Source: Craterostigma plantagineum
Taxonomy: Eukaryota > Streptophyta > Magnoliopsida > Lamiales > Linderniaceae
Assembly (NCBI GenBank): GCA_027422505.1
Contig: JAPQWV010000005.1
Span: 18,952,001-19,016,000 of the forward strand
DNA length: 64,000 nt
Reading direction: 5' to 3'
Part shown: one piece after another, positions 11,531 to 23,707 of the stretch
Numbering within the stretch: position 1 is the stretch's first letter
Layout of the letters: the number at the start of each line of letters is the position of its first letter
Translations under genes and position numbers: made by a program
Notes under the pieces: model-generated
Told to the model about the DNA's origin: nothing
Databases searched by the model: none
What the model saw: the letters and a program-made list of their open reading frames with translations, nothing else

Positions 11531-11736
11531 CGATAGATGAGATTTTCTTTTGGTGGTTGGAAATCACTGTAGTTGTGCAATGAAGTTCTTTACTATGTTG
11601 TGTGTGTGTGTATGAATTGTCAGGAATATCCGCTTTGAAAAGTCAAAGAGGAGAACAAAATGATTTTTTCTATAAAGCGGGCAATTCCTCATTATTTTTT
11701 TGTTCACATTATCGATCAAGGTATCTCATTGCCTAT

Positions 11737-12620
11737 GGGGTGGGCATTCGGTACAAACCATGCCGAAACGAACCGAATCGGTTCGATGATTTGAATAACC
11801 GAATACCGAAACCATCTCAATCGGTTCGGTTCGGTAAAACCGATTTTTTTTTTTCGGTTTATTTCGGTTACTTACCGAAATATCGAGTTCAAGAAAAAAA
11901 AATTGAAATTCGTATTTTCCTGGCGATGGCAGAGAGGAAGCCCTAAGGCGGCGTAGCCGAAGTGTTCTATCCCATCCACTGAAGGAAAAACTTCCCTCTC
12001 TTTCTTTATTTCAGGCCCTGCCGTCAAAGATCCAACCTTTGCACCGATTTCAGTATTATCTGTGTTAATCAAAGAACACGAGCAAGAAGTCATCACCACA
12101 GCGATATGAGGTTGCGGTTTGATTGAAGAAGAGCGATATGAGGTTGCCGTCTGAGAAGATTCGTGTAACAAAAATGTTATAATTATCACTCCCTCCGACC
12201 CGTTATCTTTAGCACATGGTGTCATTATTATAATAATATAGTACAATAAAAAGGTAAAAAAAATGTATATTTTGACACGTCTTTTAAGAATATTTACTAT
12301 TATTATATTGATTGTTTGTGATAGTCTTTTTCCTAAAAAGGAAAGGTGATAAAATTAGTGGGACGCCCGAAATGCAAAAATGTGATCAAATTAGCGGGAC
12401 GGAGAGAGTATCTTTTTGGGCCTACGAAATATATAACTGAAATTTACTATATTTTATTTTTTAAATTGGCAGTTCGGTATACCGAAAATACCGAACTAAA
12501 AAACCTGTACCGAACCGAAATACGGAAATTTTAAAACTTACGAACCGAATACCGAATTTCTGTTCTGTTCGGTTTGTACCCAAATTTTCGATTTTTCAGT
12601 AAACCGAATTGTGCCACCCC
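11737..12620. mobile_element. Non-autonomous hAT-like element with TTCGGT-rich ends
   Basis: Left end GGGGTGGGCATTCGGTAC and right end GTGCCACCCC form imperfect terminal inverted repeats of the AGGGGTGGG type. Many ACCGAA/TTCGGT words are concentrated near both ends, as in hAT subterminal regions. Flanks ttgcctat (left) and ctacctat (right) agree at 6 of 8 positions, consistent with an aged 8-bp target duplication. A segment at 11930-12150 differs in composition and may be captured DNA. It carries a nested MITE and sits 200 bp upstream of the CSL start codon. Confidence 0.6.
12188..12409. mobile_element. Stowaway-like MITE nested in the hAT element
   Basis: Left ACTCCCTCCGACCCG and right CGGGACGGAGAGAGT are inverted repeats of the CTCCCTCCGTCCC type typical of Tc1/mariner-derived Stowaway MITEs. 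The right side has the expected TA; on the left it is altered to CA. Length is about 220 bp with an AT-rich interior. Confidence 0.65.
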
Positions 12621-12955
12621 TACCTATAAATACGAGGTTAGGCAGTGCAAAAATTATCCCATAAAGAGAAAAGAATGAGAGAGATTGAGATGAGAGGAAA
12701 AATAATATAGAGTTTATCGGTATTTTCTCCAACTAAAAAAGAGAAATATTAAAGGTTTCTTCTTTATAGGTCGTGAGATTGTAACTCCTAAATTTTTCCT
12801 ATAGTGAATTTCTTCTTCCTTGTCCGTGGTTTTTACCCCGATTTGTTGGGGGTTTTCCACGTAAAATCTTGGTGTCCATTTTATCTTTAATTGCTCAAAT
12901 ATTAGCCTCGATGTTATTCGACCGGATCCGATGCCACGCCAACATGACGACATAT
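12621..12955 (+). mobile_element. Probable Copia LTR remnant split by the hAT insertion
   Basis: The stretch at 12785-12885 has the wording common in the R-U5 part of plant Copia LTRs (CTTGTCCGTGGTTTTTACCCC, then TTTTCCACGTAAAATCTTGGTG). A TATA-like CTATAAATAC at 12624-12633 would be its promoter. The hAT element interrupts the sequence immediately upstream, so the rest of the LTR probably continues left of 11737. I could not fix the outer ends. Confidence 0.4.
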
Positions 12956-14514
12956 ATCTTTTTTATTTTACTAAGCGTGAGAGTGGCTATAAATGACTCT
13001 TGAACGGTCAATGTACAAAAATATTAAGAATAAAATTTAAAAAATCACCCGCTATCTTTTAATTAATATTTTTAGTTAATTCTTACACATATAATTTACA
13101 ACTTATGTAAATAGTTAAATTTAACTTATAATTTCAATTAACTATTTTTTATTAAATAAATTTGTTATTATATATTTATATATTACTTTTTTGCATATAT
13201 ATATTATACATACTCATTTGAGTGTGCAAAGAGTACTAGTGAAGATTATTTACAGTGTGCTTTTAGTTGGAGATTTGACAATTCAACTTCAAATTTATTT
13301 TTTTATTTTTACTTTTTTTAACTCCTTCGTCTATACTCTTTTATAAACGCCTACTCTATTTAAAACCAGCAAACTTACACGTTTTAATAATATAAAATGT
13401 TCAAAATATAATATAACTTGATATATTCGAGCACACATCGTGCCTGCTAAACATACTCGATATAATTGTAGTTTCTATGACATTTAAAGCTTATATGGAA
13501 TGTGAAGAATTAGGATGCAATAATGACGAACAAAAAATAAATAAATAAAAATCTAAATTTTGGACCTAAATTGATTGTGTGGTGGTATTGGCGTGGTTCG
13601 CGTGCTTAAGATTCACATCAAATAAAACTGTTTAAATAAAGTTACAAAAAGAAACACTAAAACAAGTAAAAAGGGTATCTACACTTAATACATAAAGTTA
13701 TAAGAAAATTATTAGTTCAGTCCCCAATTAGGAAAACTTTACATATAAATACCTAGAAATGAAGTTTCTATACATAGATATTCGTTTGCCGAGAGTATTT
13801 CATTTATCATCGTTTACGTATCTTTTTTATATGTATATTGCATATCATATCATGCGTTTATGTGGTACCAAATTTCGATATATTTTATATGATATTTTTT
13901 GTAAGCATGACGCAGATTTTTTTAATATATCACGTACCGCAATACTTTTCCATATGATATCTAAATTTCTTATATGTTGTACATTCATATAAACGACTTC
14001 TATAAAAATTTTATTTTAACCACTGATAGAAAAAGGGGCAATTTTCGTTCAGGCCCCTGTCAGGGTCTGAATTAAGACCCGGTTTGTTCAATAACATTTC
14101 ATTGTTCTTCAGTAGCACTTCATTATTCTGAAATAACACTTCATTGTTCTGAAATAACACAAAACGATAATCCGATAACATTCATATTTTAGGTCCTTAT
14201 CTCTAAATTTTGGGTCCTTTAAACTAATATTTTTTCGAAAAGGGCCTTAATCCTATTTTAAAATATTTTTGGGGCCATAAACTTAATATACCCAAAAAAA
14301 AATGATGACAAGAGACTAGACCGACAGTTTTATATTGGTATTAAAGTGTAAGTCTAGCTTAAAAAAAGTAAAGAAGAACTTTAAAATAGAAATAGCAAAG
14401 TTTTTGGTGGCACAACTATTTAGGTTCCCAATTCAACCACGTAATTCGACTACCGTCCAATTCGACCAGATAATATATTTCTTTTTTGGTCAATCATTGT
14501 ACCATAATAGTTAA
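12956..14514. other. Intergenic, no gene recognised
   Basis: Very AT-rich. At 14040-14290 there is a non-unique-looking block with a 22-bp direct repeat (ATTCTGAAATAACACTTCATT type) and words such as TTCGTTCAGG and GGTCC, perhaps a decayed MITE without identifiable ends. Confidence 0.4.
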
Positions 14515-14831
14515 TAGAGCTGTCAATTTGGTGGAGCAGTTCGGGGCGGGGCCTTAAAACTGGGGCCGCCCCGTCCCGCAACGGGCCAGTCCCACCACTT
14601 TGAAGAAATAATTTAATATTAATTTAAATTTAAAATATTAATTTTATATTGATGATATATTAATTAATTATGATATTTATTAATTTAGGTGTAAATGTGC
14701 AATTAGTTATGTATTTATTAATAAAAGCGTCATAATTAATGGTATAGTTAGTAAATTATTAATTAGTTTCCCTATATTATATAATATAATAAAAATAATC
14801 GTTGGCGGGGCGGGCCGAGTAGACAGGTCTA
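14515..14831. mobile_element. 317-bp hAT-type MITE with perfect 8-bp target duplication
   Basis: Begins TAGAGCTGTC and ends GACAGGTCTA (inverted repeat, one mismatch). It is flanked on both sides by ATAGTTAA (14507-14514 and 14832-14839). The ends are GC-rich (GGGGCGGGGCC and GGCGGGGCGGGCC) around an AT-rich centre. No coding capacity. Confidence 0.85.
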
Positions 14832-14904
14832 ATAGTTAAATAATTGTTTCCCTATATTAGTTTCAGTCCCCATTAGGTTTTATAATTTCTCTTAAATATT
14901 CCTC

Positions 14905-15860
14905 GAATTATTTCTTACTGTTTAGTACCGATTTGAAATTTCTTCCTGTCCAGCGCCTAAAATGGTCTTCTCAACGTTGAAAAGTCGAAAATACCACTGC
15001 TCACACTTCAAAAAGCTGAACAATTATTTTGGCATGAATTATACCAATAAAACTCGTTATTTTACCAAAAAATTGATTTATACCAAACATTGTAGAAATA
15101 TAACAACGGTTTCCGATATTTATACCAATAAATAACGGTATTCTAATTTTATAATGCAAAATTGGACATTATACCAACCGATTTGCTATTATACCAGAAA
15201 TTTTAGAATACCATCTATTTTTGTTATTACACCAATAAATATATCGAATTTTATACAACGAAATTGGAATTATACCAACTGATTTTGCTATGGAAAATTG
15301 TAGAAAGTATACCATCTATTGTCGTAATTATACCAAAAAATAAAGTTGTTTAATTTAGTACCAAAAATTGGACATTATACCAATCATTTCTATTATACTA
15401 GAAATTGTGGAAAATATACCATCTACATTCGTTATTATACAAATAAATATAGCGAAATTGGATATTCTACCAACTATTTTGATTATTATACCAATTGTTA
15501 CAAACAAAATAATATTATTACAATTTTGTATAAATAAAACTGGAAATGATAGCAACTGTTGTCGCAATTATACCTGAATTGAAGATTATACCAACTGTTA
15601 TCATTGTTATACAACAGTGGTATATTGTTCAATTTTGTTAACATAATAACGCTAAAAGGTGGTATAATTGCGACGACAGTGGGTATAATGTCCAGTTTTA
15701 TTTCAATATAAATTTAAAAATGCTATTTTATTGGCATAATTAGCGATAACAATGGTATAATGTCCGATTTTGATTGAAAAATGGTATTTTCGCCCGTTTA
15801 CTGTCCGAGGTTATTAACACATAATTTCTCGCAGATGGGTACTGAACAAGAAGAAATCTT
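14905..15860. mobile_element. Foldback element packed with TTATACC words
   Basis: The left arm contains diverged repeats around ATTGGACATTATACCAAC. The right arm carries the reverse complement (GGTATAATGTCC). Outer sequences also pair: CTGTTTAGTACCGATTTG near 14918 with CAGATGGGTACTGAACAAG near 15832, and GAAAATACCA near 14988 with TGGTATTTTC near 15782. This gives a hairpin-capable unit of about 0.95 kb. No transposase and no clear target duplication were found. Confidence 0.5.
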
Positions 15861-16566
15861 TGTATGGGTAATGAACAGGAAGTTTATTATTCCAGGGCTC
15901 GATATTAATCCCAAATGTAGGTGATTAAGATTGTAGCAAGTTTCAAATCTCTGAGATTGGGCTTACGCTAACAAACAAATAGTGAATACAGTACACTGCT
16001 TTAGGGTTTGGAATATACCTTAGTTCTAATTTAGGCAGAAAGAAAATATTGATTTTAAATAACTCAAAGGGAACATGCATGTGCACCCAACTAGTAAGTA
16101 ACTCAATCATTCACATATATAAAATCAAGAACGAAACTCATTTAACAATAGATGAATCTAATGAAAAAGGAATCGTCCAGGAACATTCACATGGGTTTGT
16201 TCCCCTGACTTTTCAAGCTGGAATAATCAAGAAAAAACAGTATAACTTTAAAAAAAAAACAAAATATATAGTTTCGGAAATTGGAAATCATTAGTATGAT
16301 ACGGACAATTATAATTCATAGGTAATGATGTTTAAGTGTAGAACATCTTAAGAAAGAAGACGAAGAAAAAATTGTAATGCAACGACCAAAAGGCAGGCAA
16401 ACCGCACGTTAATGTCATTTTTTTGCTTCTTCTCCAAATACAAATAATATCCACAGATTTTTATATAATCTATACTAGAGAAATAACAGACACGACCAAC
16501 AAATTACATCAAAAAAACATCATATATTAATAACATCTTCCCACACCAAGTTGGTCTCAATCGTAT
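15861..16566. other. Intergenic, 3' side of the Aux/IAA gene
   Basis: No recognised gene. An 81-codon open frame at 16049-16294 lacks any motif. The right part should contain the 3' UTR of the minus-strand Aux/IAA gene. Confidence 0.4.
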
Positions 16567-17929
16567 TCAGCATCTGCTCTTGCATTTCTCCATTGCTCTT
16601 GGAGCTGCAGAATTTGAAAATATTCACAAGAAACATATATAATATGTATGTGTGTGTGTGTGTGGTGTGTGTGTATTGTTTTCATTTTTTAATTCTAATA
16701 CTATATACATATATGCTTACCGAGTCCAATTGCTTCAGATCCTTTCATAATACGAAGCCGCTTGCATGAATCAACAAACATCCTACACATATATGATTTA
16801 ATTATGTCATTATACGTATAACCCTAAGTTTTTAGGTGAAATCTATCAGAACTTAGAACAAGAAGCAAAAAATGATATTAATTATGAATGTCAGAACTTA
16901 GAAGAAGAGATCATGGGTAGAATTCATATTTTTATTTGAGTTGGTCATTTTTGTTCAGTAGAGTTGGTCATTTAATTTGATATAAGATTTCGAACCAAAA
17001 TGTCATGCTATAAATTCTCGCAACTTTAGCCATATGGCATGTCGTCTCAGTTATTGAACTTAATTTATAGAAATTCAACCTCTATAATATTGTTGACATT
17101 AATTAATTTTATTACCTCCATGGCACATCGCCGACGAGCATCCAATCACCATCCTTATCTTCATAGGTAGGAACATATTCAGAACTGTTCAAAAGATCCA
17201 TCAATTTGCTCTCATTCATAAAGTCTATCATCCCTTGCTGGGTCCCATATTTTCCTAGCATGAAATATTTATACCATATTATCTTATTACACATCTCTTT
17301 CCAAAGATATGATTTTTATTTTATTTTTTTATATCTTAGCCACATAATCATACCCGTATTAGTGAAGGAACTGAACATTTTGGCTAAGGCATCAGAGAGC
17401 TCTTGGTAGGTTTTGTACATCTTCAAGTCTACTTTTCTGAGATACGGCGCCCCATCCATCGACACCTTGACGAAAGAGGCGGCCGCCGCCGCTTTCTCAG
17501 CCTCGCCGGAGGTAGGTTTCTGACGCGCCGGCGGCGGCGGCATGTTGTTCTTGCGAAATGATCTAACTGGCGGCCACCCCACCACTTGCGCCCTATAATT
17601 AGGTGTATCATATTATTTAATTTTATTTATATACTAAACTTACTGTTATTTACTAAATCGACACACACTTACTTGGCCGCCGGCGGTTTGGTGACTTGAT
17701 CATCCTTGTGGGCAGCGACGCCTTCGCCGGCGAAGCCCTCTTTCAGATCTCGAGAATCTGAGCCGTTGGATTGAAGTTTGAGCTTCAGATCAACGGTCTC
17801 AGAAAACCCTCTTTTCCCGGCAACCTTAAAACTGTCGACAACTTCATTATTATTATTACCGCCGCCAGGTAAGCCAAGGCAGAGCTCGGTTAGGCCGCCG
17901 TGCTCGTCTGAGTGAAAACCCAAAGGCAT
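16567..17929 (-). CDS. Aux/IAA auxin-response repressor, IAA7/14/16/17 type
   Basis: Five exons on the minus strand: 17929-17673, 17592-17354, 17254-17116, 16782-16721 and 16604-16567. They join in frame to 244 residues with GT-AG introns. All four domains are present: domain I with the EAR motif [10 protein letters not shown] (from residue 14); the [16 protein letters not shown] segment typical of this clade; domain II degron VVGWPPVRS (89-97), the contact for TIR1/AFB; and the PB1 region (domains III/IV) with [13 protein letters not shown] (127-139) and the acidic DKDGDW motif (about 199-204). It ends in [12 protein letters not shown], the usual tail. The protein acts in the nucleus, blocking ARF transcription factors until auxin triggers its degradation. 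A poly-Ala/Pro linker lies between domains II and III. A divergent Aux/IAA of another clade lies 9.7 kb away. Confidence 0.95.
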
Positions 17930-18010
17930 TTTTCCGGCCGATCTCCGGCGATTAAACTGATATACGATTAATTCTCAATTCGCGTCCCTAACGCTTCGTT
18001 ATTAGGGAAC

Positions 18011-18029
18011 TATATAAATTATATATATG
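18011..18029 (-). promoter_or_regulatory. Candidate TATA region of the minus-strand Aux/IAA gene
   Basis: AT run reading CATATATATAATTTATATA on the minus strand, about 80-100 bp upstream of the ATG at 17929. It is the only obvious TATA candidate in the proximal promoter. Confidence 0.4.
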
Positions 18030-18806
18030 TAAGTGAGACTTTTTGGTTAAAGGGAGGGAGCAGAGTTCAATGAGTTCATGTGCATTATATACCAATGGTT
18101 TGTATTTAAATTTTATCAACTTGTGACAGGCTGTGTGCGGACACGTGGAGGACATAATATCATATATATGGGATCAAGACCATGTTACAAGAATAATTAT
18201 CACTTATGCATATTTAAACTCGCATGAAAATTATTCCTTGATGCTTTTCCTTGTACTCGTCGTTTAAGTAATAGATGATTGCTTAAATTAACATTTGAAA
18301 TTTGCAACGTAGTATGAAGAGAAAAAGCAATTTGAGGTGTTTTAAATGGAAGATTCTTAAAACATTGATTAAGAGATAAAATGAAATGCGTGTAGACGTG
18401 ATTAAGGAAACAGTTAAACTAGTGGTCCGAATAGGACCCATATAATTGATAATAAAAAGAAGCATAATGAATTAATCGACTAACCTTGATAGTTAATTCT
18501 TATTGACTTACCAATTTATCATCATTTGCTTATCAAACTCCTATGCGTTTTATTATTTACAGCTAAGTGATAAAAAAAGAAATTTTACAAGTGATGTTAA
18601 GTTTGGAAATTTTATACTCCCTCCGTCCCATTAACTTTTGTACATTTTACTAAATCGAGCGTCCCACTATCTTTTGTACATTTCCATTTATAGTAAAAAT
18701 TTACACATAACTAAAATTTTAACACAACCAACTTAAAATTTAATCCTACAACTAAACATTTAATTACCATACCTACCCACCAAAAAAACCTAAAGGTCAC
18801 AACTAA

Positions 18807-18810
<4 letters not shown>

Positions 18811-18859
<49 letters not shown>
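18811..18859. repeat. (CT)n microsatellite
   Basis: Uninterrupted CT dinucleotide run of 49 bp inside the left part of the mariner element. Confidence 0.97.
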
Positions 18860-18861
<2 letters not shown>

Positions 18862-19114
18862 CATTTCTATCAGCGGCTCATATCTCACTGAAAATCGTAG
18901 AAAATGAACGAACTGGTTTCTCTCTTGCCGACACTCGTCACTGACGCTCTGTCGGTGGCGGGTGAACCTGGCGACGACCTCTCTGAGGTTCCAGAGACAC
19001 CCGAGTCTCTATTGGGGTTTGAGACGACGCGTGATGAGGCTCTGTTCTCTGACGTACTCCGATTTACTGACTCTGGGTTCTTTGTATGTTCCAGGTGGTG
19101 AGACCATGGTGCCT

Positions 19115-19310
19115 TGCTCCTTTAGTCGCCGGATTCACCGGGTCTGGGTGATTTAGTCGCCGATCCGGCGGATCTGGGTGATTTAGTCGCCGATACGGCG
19201 TATCTGTGCGGCTCTGTTCCTGAATCGGGTGATTTACTTGCCGATCCGGCGGATTGTGCGGGTCTGTTCCTGTTTTGGGTGATTTACTGTGCGGCTTTAT
19301 TCCTGATTCC
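19115..19310. repeat. Degenerate minisatellite inside the mariner element
   Basis: About five imperfect copies of a unit containing GGGTGATTTAGTCGCCGATC followed by CGGCGGAT, with spacing of roughly 30-50 bp. The flanking 65-codon plus-strand frame at 18904-19101 is GC-richer than the rest of the element and may be captured host DNA; its product is not recognised. Confidence 0.6.
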
Positions 19311-20019
19311 AAGAATGAGGAGATAAAGGCCGGTATCCAGGACTTCCTAGCGATTTACTATCCGGCCGTGAAGTATAAGAAGGTTAATTCTATCCTTGAA
19401 CTCAGTCCTTTACTAATATGCAAAAGCCGGGGTCTTTGGTGTACGGTTAGATGCTGAAATAATGATTAAAAAGGCTGATTGTGGTTTGATGTGTTGAATG
19501 TTATGTTGTTAGGGCTTAATTATGTCTAGTGGTTTTGATGTGGCTGATTCTGGTCTGATTTGTTGGATGTGATGATGCTTTCTGTGATGATGCTTTCTGG
19601 TCTGATTCTGGTCTGATTTCTTATGCTGTGATGATGCTTTCTGTGATTCTGGTTTTGCATCTGATTTGTTTTAGCTTCTTGTGTATGTGAATGTGGATGT
19701 AATGTTTTCATATGCATTCTGTTGTGTAATTTGGGTCTAATTGTGTTTGTGACTTTGCATTTTATATGTTTTACCTTGTACACATACATATAATCCATTC
19801 TTACATTGGGAAAATAGAAACTGCTATGACATTGAACACATATTCATCATTCTTACACAAAAAAGTACATACATGTGTCTGCGCATCAAAAGTGTTAAGT
19901 GTTATCCATGTTTATACATCAAACCGTCATCTAATCTATGAATATATTTACTGCATAGACATGCATGAGCCTTAAGATGATTCTCCAAAATACTCCTCTA
20001 GGCGATTGAGTTCAACCGT

Positions 20020-21525
20020 TTAACCTTGTTCTACCAAGTATTGCATGCATTCCTTCACTAATAAATCATCAACATGTAGTACATTTGGTAGGATACCTTC
20101 TCTGATTAATGCCTGCTTTTTCATGTATGCCAATCTGTATTTATTATGTCCTCTGACCTTCATGATTTCAATGAGGCATGCTTGCATACTTAAGAACACC
20201 TTGTTCAAAGTCTGATGACTTAGCTGCTCATATGATTCTTTCACTGCATGAACTAACTCATCAATTGTATATGCTGCTTTCTGACCTTGTAAGGATTGAA
20301 TGGCTCTGAACCATCCTAAATTATTGATATTTAAGTCTGGTGAATTAGGTGGTTGGCATAGTAGTTTATATCGATCAGTTTATGCAGCATGTCTGAAATC
20401 AGGATCTGAATCTGTAATGTGTGGCTTTGCATTATCTTGTTGGATGATTATGTGTTTATCTGCATTTGTTGGCCACTTCTGCTTGATTGCTGGTATGACC
20501 TGCATAACATAATCACCTAGTTTAATGTAGTCATCAGTAGATTAGCTTGTCAATGCATTTGCTCATGCTTGATGCTTACATTGATTGGCCAAATAGATAA
20601 TGATGCATTAATCTAAATATGTTATTGCATTTGGTCAGTGATCATTGTAATGCAACACATGAGTAATTGTGCAAACACTATCTACTCTATGGAGACTACA
20701 TTTTAGAGGTAAGTGACAACATACATTGTTGATCAAGCATGCCTTGATCACATCCTTGGTGATTGAATCCATGGCTTTGGTTTCCAATGTGCCCTAAGCT
20801 CTATTCTTGCTGTTTCTTTTGGCTGGAACCTTTACAGTAAATGGAAATAAACCTATTTTGCCATCCAAGCTGTCCATCCTCTGTGTACATTGGTCTGCTC
20901 ACAGCACACATAAACATGACTTTTGTGATGAATATCTTGCTCTTGCATGATCTGTATGGTTCTTCTTCCCCTGGACATAAGTAGAATCTCTCATTGGTCT
21001 TTGTAATGTAGAACCACTTCTCATCTATGTGTACTGTGTTGTGCATGCTTGAAAAGTGTAGCCTCTTGTGTATATGGTCGACCACCAATGATGATAAGCA
21101 AAATTTCAGCCTTAAAAATTTATTAGAAGCTGTCAAGTCGGGTTTAATTGCATTGCTATGTGGTCTGATCAGCCCTTCTTTCACCCATCAACCCACCGTG
21201 CTTTTGCTTACTTGAATTTCATGAGCAAGCCTTAGGATTGTTGTTCTTTTCTTTACGTTAATCGCCATTATCTGTTCTAGGTCTACTTGTATTCTGATTT
21301 TTCTTTGCAGGCCTGACCTCACCACCAAATGTACAGCCCTTCCAGCATCTCTTTGAGATTTTGCGACTAGCCAAATCTGCTCAACCGTATGTCTGTGAGC
21401 TGAAATGCTTCAGCAACCTCGCTCAGTTTTCCATGGGGTAACTTACCTTCGGTACAGCTAGTTAGGAGGCATTGGGCGATTTGATTTTATTGTTCAGCAG
21501 TTAGATTAGGCTTCTTTTTTTTCAT
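20020..21525 (-). pseudogene. Mariner-like transposase, inactivated
   Basis: Starts at the ATG at 21525 (MKKKKPNLTAEQ), followed at once by an in-frame stop, then a helix-turn-helix-like region, and ends LVEQG at 20020. The DDE/D catalytic segments are recognisable: HIDEKWFY (first Asp, near 21020), IIIQQDNAKPH (second Asp, near 20445) and PPNSPDLN (third Asp, near 20340). The spacing between second and third Asp is about 32 residues instead of the plant-typical 39. There is a stop between them, and the 20520-20790 region is scrambled. It cannot encode active enzyme. Frameshifts separate the readable blocks. Confidence 0.85.
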
Positions 21526-23580
21526 TGCTGTTTCACTTGTCAACAGCTGTGTTATTTTGATGTTGAATGCGCGTGGCTGATTGTGAAGCAGCTTTGTTAT
21601 TTTGATGTATTGAATGTGTGTGGCTGATTGTGTTGTGTTTAACTCTGTATTTATATTGTGCTATGTAAAGTAATTCTGTTTTGGACGGAATCATTAATTT
21701 TTTTTAAAATTTTCAGCATGCTTAAGTTTTACCTTACTTAATTCTGTACTATATTAATAAAAAATGGTGCCTTAATATGTGTGCCAAAACTCAAATGTCC
21801 AAAAGATATTGGACCGAGGGAGTATTGTTTTTGATATGCATATCTTTTAGAATATTCTCCACCGTACCATCCAATAATAATCTTTCCTTCCACGCACAAT
21901 AATGAAGGCTGTCATTTAAAATATGTTGCTGGGAACACTATGATGAATACCAGATATTATTACTCTGCTATTGAATATCCTGCTATATTATATACAGATA
22001 GATATACACTTCAACCGAAAACTCTCTTGTATGCATTCGTCTTGCTCATCTCTTTTTGGGTATTATATAGCATTGAAAAAAAATATCATAACTCTCATTA
22101 ATGATGTCATGCATGACATTAACGAAAGGCAAGAATAAATATCACATCATGTTGTGTCGATGAACTGTCATGGTGGGATTTGCCATACGGTTTATTGAAA
22201 TACAATCAAGAAAATTCACATCATATCATTGGGATGGGATGAAAACATATTAAAATAATTCTAACTAAATTTGTGAAAAATGAAAGCAAATTTCCATTTT
22301 AATGCATCAAAATTGATGTCTTGTTCCCATTCACCTCAATAAAATAAGTAGACGAATATAGATTGTGTAAGGATAATATTTCACGATATGTCATTAATTC
22401 ATACATCTGTGAAATTGATCATGGATGCCAAGTCAAGATTTCTCCTGCATGACACGTGAACATCAATCCATTAAATTCTTAATACTATAATAACAATTAT
22501 AATTATTATAATAGTCTTTTTTTTTTTTTGTTGAGAAGGCAATGGTGATGAATTTGTGACAGGTCACATCCCTCAATGGAAAGAAATTAAGCATCCCATC
22601 TCAAACCATAGCAATTCTCTTCTTGCATGATACATTGCTATCTAATTTAATTCTCCAAAAAGCAACCCATCACTGATCCCAAACTTAATTATTATTTTGT
22701 TCTAATCCATATATGTTATTTTGCATCAGTATGTAATGTACTAGGCTAACTTCCCACTATGAATATTTTCTATATATAAACGAGTCCATGGTCACACATC
22801 GAACTAACCTTGAAACTTATAATGGTGGTCGGGCAAGGTCTCGAAAAAAAAAAAAAGCAGTTGTTATTTTATAATTGTCAGTTATAATAATGGACGATTT
22901 AATGTGATATATTAACTTACATAATATAGTGGATTAGACTAAATAATCGCACAAGAAATCAAGCGATTCTCTCTTTCGTATTGTCCGGAAGAAACAAAAT
23001 TATAATGCTTTATTTTATTTTTCTTACATGTAATGTAACCTTTTCATGTAAAAGATAGTGACTTAGTTGAGTTTCCTTTTGGAGTACTCAAAACAATATA
23101 ATACTTAAAAGCATTTCGAGTTTAGAGTGTGGTCCAAAACAACCTTCGGCAGAAAAAAGAAAAAGGAACTAGCAAATTGTTAAATAAAATAATTTATATC
23201 GTAATATCCGTGAGTGGAGAATGGGTTTACATAATCACCGATCAACAATCAATCATTAAGAGCACTTGATTATGTAAGTCGCAGTAATAATAATGCAATA
23301 TATATATATATATATTATGCATGAGAATCTTTGAAGGGCAATGATAGTTATTCCATGTGTTCGTAGAAAATGGGACAATGATCCCTTCATGGTGGGGGGC
23401 TTTACATCGCACCCATATGCATCGAATATCCTCTTGTATTTCTAACATGTATTCTATTTTGTTACTTTGTATTATCTATACTCTTATATAGAGAGCCTGA
23501 GGGATAAAAACAATTTGGTCTGTCAAAGACTCAACAGACCAGTTTTTTCTGCTTTAATTACTATACACAAACCTATTAAA

Positions 23581-23707
23581 TCATAATAACCACCTCATTC
23601 TATTTTTAGTACATCAATTATTAAAAAAACTTTTTAAACCACGTAGCTTTAAAACTCATAATAACCACCTCATTCTATTTTTAGTACATAATTTATTAAA
23701 AAACATC
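23581..23707. repeat. Two-copy direct repeat, 75-bp period
   Basis: TCATAATAACCACCTCATTC and the following TATTTTTAGTACAT occur at 23581 and again at 23656. Confidence 0.8.

Larger units (their letters stand above)
18617..21822 (-). mobile_element. Mariner-like (Tc1/mariner, plant MLE) DNA transposon, 3.2 kb
   Basis: Left end CTCCCTCCGTCCCATT and right end, read inward, CTCCCTCGGTCCAATA form an inverted repeat that continues for about 30 bp (ACTTTTGTACATTT against TCTTTTGGACATTT). Both sides abut the dinucleotide TA (18615-18616 and 21823-21824), the mariner target duplication. It contains a broken transposase (20020-21525, minus). The 1.4 kb between the transposase stop and the left end holds a CT microsatellite and a minisatellite not expected in this family. 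Confidence 0.88.
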
